NCBI GenBank assembly: GCA_009841635.1
Contig: VXLJ01000003.1
Coordinates: 86,324-150,323, forward strand
Source of the DNA: Gammaproteobacteria bacterium
GTDB taxonomy: Bacteria; Pseudomonadota; Gammaproteobacteria; Pseudomonadales; Azotimanducaceae
Reading direction: 5' to 3'
Length of the DNA stretch: 64,000 nt
Part shown: positions 37,226 to 46,043 of the stretch, one piece after another
Position numbering within the stretch: the stretch's first letter is position 1
Layout: each line of letters starts with the position of its first letter
Translations under genes and position numbers: made by a program
Notes under the pieces: model-generated
Seen by the model: the letters and a program-made list of their open reading frames with translations, nothing else
What the model was told of the DNA's origin: nothing
Database searches by the model: none

Positions 37226-37756
37226 TTATTCCACGCGTTTCAGATACTCATCTTCGGGCAACAGCAGATCTGGGTCTTTGATGTGATCGATGTATAGCAC
37301 GCCATCCAAATGATCGATTTCGTGTTGGCATACCGTCGCGAGGAAACCATTGAACTCCATACTCCTTGGCCGTGCGGCGAGGTCGAGGAAGTCCAATCGA
37401 ATGTGCTGCGGCCGCTCGACATAGCCACGCTTGCCAGGCACGGAAAGGCAGCCTTCCCAATAACCTGCTTCAAGTCCTTCCAGAGGTGTTATGGTTGGAT
37501 TGATGCATATGGTTCGCGCCAAGGCCTCCCCTTCATCCGTGTAGCCGTTGTCTTCGGGCACATCAAATAGCACCATGCGCACTTGCTCGCCGATTTGTGG
37601 CGCGGCCAAGCCAATGCCTTTCGCTTCTGCCAGCGTATCGAACATGTCACGAACCAAACGCCGGGTTTGTGGGGAGCGAATTTGATTTTTTGACAATTCC
37701 GTCGACCGCTCGCGCAACGAGGGTTCACCGACGGTCAGAATGCGTCGAATGGTCAT
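37226..37756 (-). CDS. def: Peptide deformylase
   Basis: 176 residues. All three motifs are intact: GIGLAAPQIG, EGCLSVPG (metal Cys) and the HEIDH zinc/iron site in QHEIDHLDGVLYIDH. It removes the N-formyl group from nascent proteins. Its start overlaps the fau stop by four bases. Deformylase is usually encoded with fmt, so its placement between fau and rpiA is unusual. Both fau and def relate to formyl groups. Confidence 0.95.
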   Translation of the reverse strand: MTIRRILTVGEPSLRERSTELSKNQIRSPQTRRLVRDMFDTLAEAKGIGLAAPQIGEQVRMVLFDVPEDNGYTDEGEALARTICINPTITPLEGLEAGYWEGCLSVPGKRGYVERPQHIRLDFLDLAARPRSMEFNGFLATVCQHEIDHLDGVLYIDHIKDPDLLLPEDEYLKRVE

Positions 37757-38346
37757 GATTGAATGGCTTGCGAATTCAAACTCAAGCAGGTTTTAGCCCG
37801 ACCAGAGCATAACCGCCAACCCTTTTCCGTGACGACAGCATCAAGCGATTTATCCCAGCGATGCGGTGTAAGCGTTGGTACACGTTGCAATTCATGTCCT
37901 ATGCCGACCATAAACGTGTCGCAGTGTTGGAAATAGCGGTCGTAATAGCCGCCGCCCCGACCCAAACGATCCCCAGCATCCGTGAAAGCTACGAGTGGCA
38001 CCAAGGCAACATCTAACGACTCTGATTCAACACTATTGGTAGCGCGCGGTTCGCTTATACCCCAAGCATTTGTCTCAAGCGATACAAAGCGTTCCAGTTC
38101 ATAAAACGCCATATAGCCACCCGCCTTCATGCGCGGCGCAACAAGGCTATGACCGCGCTCGTGCAGACCCTCGATCGTTGCACTCAGGTTGACTTCGCCG
38201 TCATTACAAAGGTACACGGCAATAACTTTTTTTTCGCTAAAGAGATTCGAGTCCAGCAAATGTCGAGCAATGGCTGCAGCATGCTTTGCTTGGCGTTGTA
38301 ACGAGAGTCCGCGACGGGCATCGCGAAGTTCGGTTCGCAACTTCAC
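37753..38346 (-). CDS. fau: 5-Formyltetrahydrofolate cyclo-ligase
   Basis: About 197 residues from GTG 38346. The frame opens at 38385, but that ATG lies inside the 3' strand of the candidate 6S RNA, and family similarity begins at KLRTELRDARRGLS. Marks: VAPRMKAGGYMAFY region and GDRLGRGGGYYDRYF (nucleotide site). It converts 5-formyl-THF to 5,10-methenyl-THF with ATP. It sits directly after the 6S RNA, as ygfA/fau does in E. coli, and is followed by def with a 4-base overlap. A TTG at 38340 is another possible start. Confidence 0.88.
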   Translation of the reverse strand: MKLRTELRDARRGLSLQRQAKHAAAIARHLLDSNLFSEKKVIAVYLCNDGEVNLSATIEGLHERGHSLVAPRMKAGGYMAFYELERFVSLETNAWGISEPRATNSVESESLDVALVPLVAFTDAGDRLGRGGGYYDRYFQHCDTFMVGIGHELQRVPTLTPHRWDKSLDAVVTEKGWRLCSGRAKTCLSLNSQAIQS

Positions 38347-38363
38347 CTGGTTGAGCCGTACGC

Positions 38364-38540
38364 GAAAGAACCACCGGGATACCACGACGACTGATCCGAT
38401 CCTGAACCGATAGGTAACAGGTGGAGAACCCGACTGTGTCTTTAGACTTCCCCGTAGGGCGTGTACACCGACACGACCAGCGATTACTCCAGAAAGATGA
38501 ATACGGTTCGGTACAAAACCAACCGGTGATATCTCCGGTA
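38364..38540 (-). ncRNA. ssrS: 6S RNA (candidate, by structure and synteny)
   Basis: About 175 nt between zapA and fau, exactly where ssrS lies in gammaproteobacteria. In the minus-strand sense the ends pair: AUCACCGG (38530-38523) with CCGGUGGU (38377-38370), extended by GGAGA with UCUUU across one bulge. An inner helix pairs GAACCG with CGGUUC, and a terminal hairpin is CGUGU/ACACG. The 5' core GAACCGUAUUCAU resembles the GAGCCGAUAUUUCAU of the E. coli RNA. 6S RNA sequesters sigma-70 RNA polymerase by mimicking an open promoter. Primary-sequence conservation is modest, so the call rests on position and fold. Confidence 0.72.
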
Positions 38541-38545
38541 AAAAA

Positions 38546-38554
38546 AGTATATCA
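38546..38554 (-). promoter_or_regulatory. Extended -10 promoter for the 6S RNA
   Basis: TGATATACT (TGn-TATAMT type) lies six or seven bases before the predicted 5' end of the 6S RNA. No good -35 element is visible, consistent with an extended -10 promoter. It lies between the zapA stop and the RNA. Confidence 0.45.
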
Positions 38555-38568
38555 AGCGTTAATCAGAT

Positions 38569-38877
38569 TTATGAATCGGCGATAGAGGCTTCAAGCGCTT
38601 GCAATTTTCTCGTCGCCGCTTCTATCCGCCTAGCTGATTCGCCATCTTGCCCCGACCCTTCACTCTCTAAGTTTTGGCACAAATACTCCAACGCAAGCGC
38701 AACTAAATTGTCGATCATCTCACGATTCGAGACTTCGCCAGACCCTAAATCCGCTTGTAGGTCTGCGTCGAGGGTTTCCGCAGCAGCTAACATGGTGTCG
38801 CGCTGTTCACTCGGACACGTCATCGAGTAGTTTCGACCCAAAATCGAAAGTTCAACTACGACGGTTCGTTTAGCCAT
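38569..38877 (-). CDS. zapA: Cell division protein ZapA
   Basis: 102 residues. The N-terminal VVVELSILGRNYSMTCP strand-loop region and the following helix (AAAETLDADL) match ZapA; the C-terminal half is a helical coiled coil. ZapA binds FtsZ and cross-links protofilaments at the septum. It follows the small coiled-coil gene after nine bases and precedes the 6S RNA, as in other gammaproteobacteria. Confidence 0.92.
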   Translation of the reverse strand: MAKRTVVVELSILGRNYSMTCPSEQRDTMLAAAETLDADLQADLGSGEVSNREMIDNLVALALEYLCQNLESEGSGQDGESARRIEAATRKLQALEASIADS

Positions 38878-38886
38878 GCAAAACTC

Positions 38887-39099
38887 CTACGAATCGACGC
38901 GGATATCTTGTAGCTGCGCCACGATCGTGTCGATTCGAGCGAAAGCTGCATCGCAGCGTGCTTTTAATTCCTTGCGTTCTTCAAACCACGCCGAGCGATC
39001 TTCCTCACGTTTCTGACGCTGTTTTTGCGCTGAGGCAAGCCGTTCCGCGAGTCGTTCGACGGCCGCTTCAAGCTGCTCTAACTGTTCGTTCATCGCCAA
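38887..39099 (-). CDS. Small coiled-coil protein of the zapA neighbourhood (TIGR02449-like)
   Basis: 70 residues, almost entirely heptad-patterned coiled coil (LEQLEAAVERLAERLASAQ, then a charged middle and a second helix). Similar 65-75-residue proteins are encoded next to zapA in many gammaproteobacteria (TIGR02449 group). A role in Z-ring organisation, like ZapB, is inferred from position only. It is divergent from pepP with 113 bases between starts. Confidence 0.75.
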   Translation of the reverse strand: MAMNEQLEQLEAAVERLAERLASAQKQRQKREEDRSAWFEERKELKARCDAAFARIDTIVAQLQDIRVDS

Positions 39100-39212
39100 A
39101 TTTCCAAAGCGAAGATCTTTGATTGTATGAGAAGACCAATCCTAAGAAGCAATGCGGATTTGATAATTAGCTCATCGCCCCGCAACCCATATGCAAAAGC
39201 TCTGTTTATGCC

Positions 39213-40523
39213 ATGCTTGAACATCACGAACAACGCGAATTGAAACGCCGTCGCCAACGTTTCATGGCAAGCATTGGGCCTGAGAGCGTCGCACTCGTTT
39301 TTAGTACGCGTGAAAAACGGCGCAACTCCGATGTGGATTACCTATTCCGACCGAACAGCGACTTCGTCTATCTCACTGGGTTTCACGAACCGGATGCCGT
39401 ACTGGCATTGGCGCCCGGTCATCCAACTCACGAAGAAACCCTTTTTGTACGGCCGCACGACACGCTTAGAGAACAGTGGTATGGCCGTCGACTTGGGGCG
39501 GAACGTGTAACCGAAACTCTCGGCATCGCAAGCGCATTCACCATTGAGGAACTCAATCAGGTCATTCCCAATCTGCTGGACGAACGAGCCAAACTACACG
39601 TTGAAGACGATCCAGAGACAACCTCTCAGGTTGAAACGTTTCTCGGCGCTACCAAGATCGCCGGTTTAACGCCGCCACCCGATCGTTCAACATTGGCGGA
39701 TACGCTCCACGAATTGCGATTGTTCAAATCAGCAGCTGAAATTGAACTGATGCAAAAGGCCGCGGATATCTCAGCCTCGGCTCACTCGCGCGCCATGCGT
39801 TATTGCCGACCAGGCATCAATGAACTGGCCTTGGAATCGGAATTGCAACATGAATTCGCGTTAAGCAATGCCCGCTTTACCGCGTACCCTTCGATTGTTG
39901 CAAGTGGCGCGAACGCTTGCATCATGCATTACATCGAAAACAACGCAACTATTCAGGACGGGGACTTGGTGCTAATCGATGCCGGTTGCGAATATCAATG
40001 CTATGCCTCCGACATTACGCGCACATTTCCTGCGAACGGTCGGTTTTCGCCACTGCAACGGGACGTGTATGACGTCGTTCTAGCGGCCCAGGACGCCGCT
40101 ATCGAAGCAACCAAACCAGGCAGTAAATTCACCGATCCACACAATGCTTCAATGGCCGTCCTGGCGCAAGGATTATTGGATTTCGGCGTGCTTGAAGGCT
40201 CACTTGACGAAGTCCTTGAAAACGAATTAGCAAAACCACTTACCGTGCACCGCTGTTCGCATTTCTTGGGCTTGGATGTGCACGATGTCGGTAAACGCGA
40301 AATCAATGGGGAAGATCGACTGTTAGAAGCAGGCATGGTTCTCACCGTTGAACCAGGGTTGTATTTCGGCAGTGCTGAGGCCATGCCGGAAATTGATGCT
40401 AAATGGCATAACCTGGGGATTCGCATTGAAGACGACGTGCTCGTGACGGACGATGGCAATCACGTATTAACTGACGCTGTGCCCAAACGCGCAGATGAGA
40501 TCGAATCCCTCATGAATGGCTGA
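39213..40523 (+). CDS. pepP: Xaa-Pro aminopeptidase (aminopeptidase P)
   Basis: 436 residues. The creatinase N-domain has DVDYLFRPNSDFVYLTGF. The pita-bread domain holds the dimetal ligands in DAGCEYQCYASDITRTF (two Asp), HRCSHFLGLDVHD, VEPGLYF and GIRIEDDVLV. It removes N-terminal residues preceding proline in the cytoplasm. It overlaps ubiH by eight bases, preserving the pepP-ubiH order; the ygfB gene that usually precedes pepP is missing. Confidence 0.95.
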   Translation: MLEHHEQRELKRRRQRFMASIGPESVALVFSTREKRRNSDVDYLFRPNSDFVYLTGFHEPDAVLALAPGHPTHEETLFVRPHDTLREQWYGRRLGAERVTETLGIASAFTIEELNQVIPNLLDERAKLHVEDDPETTSQVETFLGATKIAGLTPPPDRSTLADTLHELRLFKSAAEIELMQKAADISASAHSRAMRYCRPGINELALESELQHEFALSNARFTAYPSIVASGANACIMHYIENNATIQDGDLVLIDAGCEYQCYASDITRTFPANGRFSPLQRDVYDVVLAAQDAAIEATKPGSKFTDPHNASMAVLAQGLLDFGVLEGSLDEVLENELAKPLTVHRCSHFLGLDVHDVGKREINGEDRLLEAGMVLTVEPGLYFGSAEAMPEIDAKWHNLGIRIEDDVLVTDDGNHVLTDAVPKRADEIESLMNG

Positions 40524-41685
40524 CTTCCGTGTCGTGATCAGTGGCGGCGGCATCGTGGGTCTCGCTGCTGCTCATTGTTTTGCTAGTCGCGATTGCCCAA
40601 CGCTCCTCCTAGATAAACCAAATGCCACGAGTTCCATTGGCGAGTTCGGTGCCGATTTGCGAAGCGTTGCGCTGGCTCCCGTCGCGGTAAGTTTCTTGGA
40701 AAAGCTTGTTGGCAAGCCTATCCCGTCAAGTTTCATCGACTCGATGCATATTTGGGAGCGAGATGGCAGTGCCGCCATCACCATGGCTGCAGCTGAAGTC
40801 AATGAACCTCACCTAGCTAGCGTTTACGAAAACAACGAACTAACTGCTGCGCTGCGCGCCAAATTACCTTCGCAGGTCACTGTGCACGAAAGTGAAGGCA
40901 TCTCGGCTATGCACGGCGAAACCCATTCAATCTCTGTCGACGGCTTGGGAGAAGTTGTGCCGGAGCTGCTCGTCATTGCTGAAGGCTCGCGCTCGCGAAC
41001 CTGCAAGACGCTAAATCTCTCCTACCAACTCGACGTCAACTTAGACCAGCGCGCCATCGCGACCATCGTCGAAACACCTAAATCTCATCAAAACCGCGCG
41101 CTGCAACTCTTCGGACCTACGCCGCTGGCGTTATTGCCGCTGTCTAACCCACGTTTGCGCGCATTGATCTGGAGTTTGCCTACCGACGAAGCATTCAACA
41201 TGCTCAACGCCTCAAAAACCGCCTTTCTAGATAAGTTGAATCGCGCCACTGAACATTTGGTAGGCACTATAAGTGACGTTGATCGTCGCCTTAGTTTTCC
41301 GCTAAGTCATCAATTACTCGACGATTTCAACCCGCAACCCAATGTCATCGTGCTAGGCGATGCGGCCCATACGATCCATCCGTTGGCCGGGCAAGGTGTC
41401 AATCTTGGATTGGAAGATGTTCGCGCGGCACATGCAAACCTGCAGTCCATGCCGACGAGATTGAACAAACCGGGCTATTGGCGCTCGTTCAACGCTAAAC
41501 GCAAACTTCGCGCACTTGCAATGTTGCGGCTCATGAGTTTTTTCGGCAATATTTACGCAGTTCAATCCCCTTATCTGCGGTTGCTAAGGAACGCAGGCGT
41601 TCGCTGGGTGAACGAAAATTCTCCCCTTAAGCGACAGCTCATACGCGAAGCTATGGGCATTGGTCCAATCGCAAACGTTTTATGA
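40516..41685 (+). CDS. ubiH: UbiH/UbiF/VisC-family FAD hydroxylase (ubiquinone biosynthesis)
   Basis: 389 residues. The FAD-binding GGGIVGLAAAHCFA is at the N-terminus, and the second FAD motif is VLGDAAHTIHPLAGQGVNLGLEDV. The family hydroxylates the ubiquinone ring. Position after pepP supports ubiH. The ubiI paralogue normally found next in E. coli is absent, so this enzyme might cover more than one position, or another copy lies elsewhere. It overlaps gcvT by four bases. Confidence 0.88.
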   Translation: MADFRVVISGGGIVGLAAAHCFASRDCPTLLLDKPNATSSIGEFGADLRSVALAPVAVSFLEKLVGKPIPSSFIDSMHIWERDGSAAITMAAAEVNEPHLASVYENNELTAALRAKLPSQVTVHESEGISAMHGETHSISVDGLGEVVPELLVIAEGSRSRTCKTLNLSYQLDVNLDQRAIATIVETPKSHQNRALQLFGPTPLALLPLSNPRLRALIWSLPTDEAFNMLNASKTAFLDKLNRATEHLVGTISDVDRRLSFPLSHQLLDDFNPQPNVIVLGDAAHTIHPLAGQGVNLGLEDVRAAHANLQSMPTRLNKPGYWRSFNAKRKLRALAMLRLMSFFGNIYAVQSPYLRLLRNAGVRWVNENSPLKRQLIREAMGIGPIANVL

Positions 41686-42740
41686 AGACACCACTATGCG
41701 ACCTACATGAGCAACTTGGTGCTCGCATGGTCGAATTTGCCGGCTGGGACATGCCGGTGCACTACGGCTCTCAACTTGAGGAGCATCACGCAGTGCGGCG
41801 GCATGCTGGCTGTTTCGACGTATCGCATATGGCCGTCGTGGCTATACCGACACAACCTGGCGAAGAGTTGTTGCGACAGCTACTGGTAGGTGATGTAAAG
41901 AACCTTGAGATTGGCCGCGGCTTGTATACGCTAATGTTGAACGACCGCGGTGGCATTGTCGATGATTTAATCGTCTATCGAGGTTCGACCGAATTTCGTT
42001 TGGTGGTTAATGCTGGTACGACACAGAAGGATCTCGCCTGGATTGAGCAACATGCCCTCGCTTTAGGCTGCGGCGGCATCGCTAACCATCACTCAGATCT
42101 TTGCATCATCGCTGTTCAGGGTCCCACCGCAATCGGACTGGTCGGCGATGCACTAGCTGTTCCTTCGCTCGGTGACATTGCGCCGTTTTCGTTTGTTGAG
42201 CACCGAGAGCATTTCATTGCGCGAACGGGTTACACCGGCGAAGACGGCGTTGAGATCATTTGCCGGCCTTTGGAAGCGCGCGATCTATGGCAGCAACTTA
42301 CGGCCGCAGGCGTTGTCGCTGCTGGACTCGGTGCGCGAGATTCGCTGCGACTAGAAGCTGGTTTAAATTTGTACGGCCACGACATGACGGAAGAGACGAA
42401 CCCGTTCGAGTGCCGAGTAGCCTGGACCATCGATTGGGAGGATGCGAGTCGCCCATTCATAGGTCGCGACGCGGTCGAAAAACTGCTTCATGCTGGTTCC
42501 CCTACCAAGTTGGTTGGCGTGCGGCTCACTGAGCGCGGCATCCCAAGAGAAGGCTGCGAGGTCCACAGCGCAGCAGGCACAGGCGTCGTCACGAGCGGCA
42601 CCTTTTCGCCAACTTTGCAATACGGAATCGCACTGGCTCGGGTACCGCGGCAAATGCGCGGACCATGTCAAATTCAAGTACGCAAGCGTCTTATTGATGG
42701 ACGAACTGTGCGTTTACCGTTCGTTAAGCGAGAGCAATAG
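41682..42740 (+). CDS. gcvT: Glycine cleavage system T protein (aminomethyltransferase)
   Basis: 352 residues. Conserved parts: [51 protein letters not shown] and [13 protein letters not shown]. It releases ammonia from the aminomethyl-lipoyl H protein and loads methylene onto THF. It is the first gene of the gcvTHP group and is translationally coupled to ubiH. No glycine riboswitch is possible immediately upstream because the genes overlap. Confidence 0.96.
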   Translation: MKTPLCDLHEQLGARMVEFAGWDMPVHYGSQLEEHHAVRRHAGCFDVSHMAVVAIPTQPGEELLRQLLVGDVKNLEIGRGLYTLMLNDRGGIVDDLIVYRGSTEFRLVVNAGTTQKDLAWIEQHALALGCGGIANHHSDLCIIAVQGPTAIGLVGDALAVPSLGDIAPFSFVEHREHFIARTGYTGEDGVEIICRPLEARDLWQQLTAAGVVAAGLGARDSLRLEAGLNLYGHDMTEETNPFECRVAWTIDWEDASRPFIGRDAVEKLLHAGSPTKLVGVRLTERGIPREGCEVHSAAGTGVVTSGTFSPTLQYGIALARVPRQMRGPCQIQVRKRLIDGRTVRLPFVKREQ

Positions 42741-42748
42741 AAACCAAC

Positions 42749-43141
42749 ATGGCTGAATTCCCACCTCATCTTCACTACGCCAAAACTCACGAATGGGTTC
42801 GGTTCGAAGGCGATCGAGCAATCGTTGGCATTAGTGATTTCGCCCAAGAGCAACTTGGTGACGTGGTTTACGTCGAACTGCCCGAACTCGGCCTGCAAGT
42901 AGAAGCTGGGGATGAAACGGCGGTAGTTGAATCGGTGAAAGCAGCATCGGATATCTATGCGCCGGTCGCGGGGGAAGTGGTCGAGTGCAACGAGCAGCTA
43001 GATGCCGAACCCGAAATCGTGAACCAGGACCCGTACGGCAATGGTTGGTTCTTTGTGTTGCAGATCCAAACCAAGGAAGAATCAAACGATTTGTTAACCG
43101 CCGACGCTTACGCGTCGATGTGCGAAGATGAGAGCGCATGA
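42749..43141 (+). CDS. gcvH: Glycine cleavage system H protein
   Basis: 130 residues. The lipoyl-attachment lysine is Lys64 in [15 protein letters not shown]; the Y-T-K-THEWVR start and [12 protein letters not shown] end are also standard. It shuttles the aminomethyl group between P, T and L proteins. It lies eight bases after gcvT. A pair of hairpins separates it from gcvPA. Confidence 0.97.
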   Translation: MAEFPPHLHYAKTHEWVRFEGDRAIVGISDFAQEQLGDVVYVELPELGLQVEAGDETAVVESVKAASDIYAPVAGEVVECNEQLDAEPEIVNQDPYGNGWFFVLQIQTKEESNDLLTADAYASMCEDESA

Positions 43142-43156
43142 TCGCTTGGGGTTGTA

Positions 43157-43192
43157 GCAACTCGGGTTGCGTGTCGCGATTCGAAAATCGCG
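43157..43192 (+). promoter_or_regulatory. Two tandem hairpins between gcvH and gcvPA
   Basis: GCAAC-TCGG-GTTGC (43157-43170) and CGCGATT-CGAA-AATCGCG (43175-43192) lie back to back in the 62-base gap, directly before the gcvPA start at 43204. No T-run follows, so they look like a processing or stability element rather than a terminator. Confidence 0.45.
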
Positions 43193-43203
43193 GTTAAACC
43201 GAT

Positions 43204-44541
43204 ATGCCGTTCATACCTCACACTGAACAAGACGTGGCGGAGATGCTTGCTGCACTAGGCATCGCGTCTGCTGAAGAACTCTTTGACGAAATTCCTAGAT
43301 CGTTGCAATGCGACGGCTTAGACGGCATAGCCGACGGCATCTCTGAAATGAGCATGCTCAACCTCATGCGCGCGCGAGCTAAAAACGATGAAACTGGGAC
43401 GTGTTTTCTGGGAGCTGGGTGCTACGACCATCACATTCCTGCCGCCGTATGGGATATCGCGAGCAGAGGCGAGTTTCTAACGGCTTATACACCCTATCAA
43501 GCCGAAGCCAGCCAAGGTACATTACAGCTCGTCTATGAGTTTCAGACCATGCTCGCATCGCTGGCTGGCATGGATGTGGCTAATGCATCGGTGTACGACG
43601 GTGCTTCCGCTTTAGCGGAAGCGATTCTTATGGCGGTGCGCATTCAACGTCGTGCAAAATCGAAACGCGTTCTCGTGCCAGGGGCATTGCATCCTACGTA
43701 TCTCGCAACGGTCAAAACAATCGTTTCGCAGCAAGGCATCGAGGTCGATTTGCTACCTATGCAAGAAGGCGTTGTACCCACTGCGAACTTGAACATTGAC
43801 GACGCCGTGGCGGTGGTGGTTCAACAACCGAATTTTTTCGGTTTGCTGGAGGATGCAGACGCCATAACTGATGCTGCCCACACGGCAGGGGCGCTATTGA
43901 TTGGCGTTGTCAATCCGATGACGCTAGCGATGTTAAAACCACCCGGTGCATGGGGTTCGAAAGGGGCGGATATCGCGTGTGGCGATGGGCAGCCTCTCGG
44001 CATTCCGATGGCATCAGGCGGACCTTCATTTGGCTTTTTATGCTCTCGTCTCGCCAACGTTCGCCAGCTGCCAGGGCGCATTGCTGGACGCACGACCGAT
44101 CCAAATGGCAATGAAGGTTTTGTGCTAACGCTCCAAGCACGCGAACAACATATCCGCCGCGCTAAAGCAACGTCCAATATCTGCACCAATCAAGGACTGC
44201 TGGTTACTGCTGCGACGATTTATTTGACGCTCCTAGGACCGCATGGACTACGCGCGGTAGCAAACACGTGTCATCGCAATAGCCATCACCTGGTCGATCG
44301 GCTAACCTCGTTTGAAGGGGTAACAAAACGCTTCGACCAGCCTTTTTTTCACGAATGTGTTTTAGATTTCGATCGATCCACAAGCACACTCCAACAAACG
44401 ATGCTCGAGCAAGGCATCCTTGCTGGTTATCCGCTTGAAGGCTTGATTGAAAATGGTGAACGAGCCATGCTGGTATGCGCAACCGAAACGCGTACGGAGG
44501 CAGATATCGAGCGATATTGCGAGGTGTTCGCGAATGGCTAG
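43204..44541 (+). CDS. gcvPA: Glycine dehydrogenase (decarboxylating) subunit 1
   Basis: 445 residues, the N-terminal half of the P protein as a separate chain. Marks: FLGAGCYDHHIPAAV, FLTAYTPYQAEASQGTLQ, NASVYDGASALAEA and CTNQGLL. It pairs with subunit 2 to decarboxylate glycine and pass aminomethyl to the H protein. E. coli uses a single fused GcvP, so this genome has the split form. Its stop overlaps the gcvPB start by eight bases. Confidence 0.95.
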   Translation: MPFIPHTEQDVAEMLAALGIASAEELFDEIPRSLQCDGLDGIADGISEMSMLNLMRARAKNDETGTCFLGAGCYDHHIPAAVWDIASRGEFLTAYTPYQAEASQGTLQLVYEFQTMLASLAGMDVANASVYDGASALAEAILMAVRIQRRAKSKRVLVPGALHPTYLATVKTIVSQQGIEVDLLPMQEGVVPTANLNIDDAVAVVVQQPNFFGLLEDADAITDAAHTAGALLIGVVNPMTLAMLKPPGAWGSKGADIACGDGQPLGIPMASGGPSFGFLCSRLANVRQLPGRIAGRTTDPNGNEGFVLTLQAREQHIRRAKATSNICTNQGLLVTAATIYLTLLGPHGLRAVANTCHRNSHHLVDRLTSFEGVTKRFDQPFFHECVLDFDRSTSTLQQTMLEQGILAGYPLEGLIENGERAMLVCATETRTEADIERYCEVFANG

Positions 44542-45985
44542 CACGATTTTTGACAAGTCGCGCGCGACGCGACGCGCCAAGGCGCAACATCCGACTTTGG
44601 CGAGCTCGCCAGAGCTGCCGAGCAAGTTCCTGCGCACCGAGCAACCAATGCTGCCAGAGGTCTCAGAACTCCAAGCAGTGCGACATTTCACCAATCTAGC
44701 ACGGCGTAATTTCTCCATCGACACGCACTTCTATCCGTTAGGTTCGTGTACGATGAAATACAACCCGCGCGGCGCGCATCGCGCTGCTATGCAAGAGGGG
44801 TTTTTGCAGCGCCACCCACTTACCCCAGCATCGCATAGTCAAGGCACGCTCGCCTGTTTGTATGAGCTCCAAGAAACTCTGCAAACCGTCACGGGCACGG
44901 CGCAAGTATGTCTCACGCCTATGGCTGGAGCGCAGGGCGAATTGACTGGTGCTTTGATGATCAAGGCCTATCACGCTGACCATGGCGACACCGAACGCAA
45001 CGAGATCATCGTGCCGACTGCGGCGCACGGCACCAACCCTGCCACCGCAAGCATGGCTGGTCTTGTTGCAAAGGAAGTTCAGGTCAACGCCGAAGGCGAC
45101 GTGGATTTACACAGTTTGGAACAAGTAGTGGGACCTAAAACGGCGGGTGTCATGCTAACGAATCCGAGCACTTGTGCCGTGTTTGAACGGAAAATCGAAA
45201 CCATTAGCGATATCGTGCATGGTGCGGGTGGACTGCTCTACTACGATGGCGCTAATCTCAACGCCATTTTGGGGCGAGCCCGACCTGGCGACATGCAATT
45301 CGACGTGCTGCACCTCAATCTGCACAAGACGTTCGCGACCCCGCATGGCGGCGGCGGTCCTGGCGCAGGACCTGTCGGCGCAAACGAGCTGCTCGCACCT
45401 TATCTACCTACCCCTTTGGTGGCGAAAGATGAAAACGGCTATCGCTGGGTAGAACAAGAAGAACGACCACATTCCATTGGCCGGCTATCGGCCTTCATGG
45501 GCAATGTCGGCATTCTTCTCCGAGCATACGCATACGCCTTGATGCTTGGTCGCGACGGCATGCGTCGCGTAAGCGAATTTGCGACTTTGAATGCCAATTA
45601 CCTGATGCAACGCTTAGCTGACGCTGGGTTTGAATTGCCATACCCAAATCGTCGCGCTACGCACGAGTTCACTATTTCTTTACGGCGCGAAGCTCACGAA
45701 ACAACCGTTACAGCGATGGATTTCGCCAAGCGCTTACTTGACTACGGGTTTCATGCGCCTACGACATATTTCCCGTTATTGATACCAGAGTGCTTTTTGA
45801 TCGAACCAACAGAGACGGAAACCAAGGAAGAACTTGACGCATTCGCCGATGCCATGATCGCCATTTTGAAGGAAAGCCACGATAACCCAGCATATGTCAA
45901 ACAAGCCCCCCACCAGCAGTCGATCGGCAGGCTTGACGAAGTGCAAGCTGTACGCAAGCTCGATGTCACCGCGATTCCAAGCTAA
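44534..45985 (+). CDS. gcvPB: Glycine dehydrogenase (decarboxylating) subunit 2
   Basis: 483 residues from ATG 44534; the frame opens at 44447 inside gcvPA but family similarity begins after MASTIFDKS. The PLP lysine is Lys265 in LNLHKTFATPHGGGGPGAGP, and YPLGSCTMKYNP is conserved near the N-terminus. It forms the active glycine decarboxylase with subunit 1. Last gene of the gcv run; the 58 bases after it end in CCCTTTTTTT without a clear stem. Confidence 0.95.
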   Translation: MASTIFDKSRATRRAKAQHPTLASSPELPSKFLRTEQPMLPEVSELQAVRHFTNLARRNFSIDTHFYPLGSCTMKYNPRGAHRAAMQEGFLQRHPLTPASHSQGTLACLYELQETLQTVTGTAQVCLTPMAGAQGELTGALMIKAYHADHGDTERNEIIVPTAAHGTNPATASMAGLVAKEVQVNAEGDVDLHSLEQVVGPKTAGVMLTNPSTCAVFERKIETISDIVHGAGGLLYYDGANLNAILGRARPGDMQFDVLHLNLHKTFATPHGGGGPGAGPVGANELLAPYLPTPLVAKDENGYRWVEQEERPHSIGRLSAFMGNVGILLRAYAYALMLGRDGMRRVSEFATLNANYLMQRLADAGFELPYPNRRATHEFTISLRREAHETTVTAMDFAKRLLDYGFHAPTTYFPLLIPECFLIEPTETETKEELDAFADAMIAILKESHDNPAYVKQAPHQQSIGRLDEVQAVRKLDVTAIPS

Positions 45986-46043
45986 GCGACAGGCTGCCTA
46001 AGGCTGCTTCAATCACCCTTTTTTTAGCGTCGTTGGTTGTCAC

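Noticed and set aside
43250..44190. Minus-strand frames inside gcvPA and gcvPB
   Set aside because: Shadow frames of well-conserved genes on the other strand.
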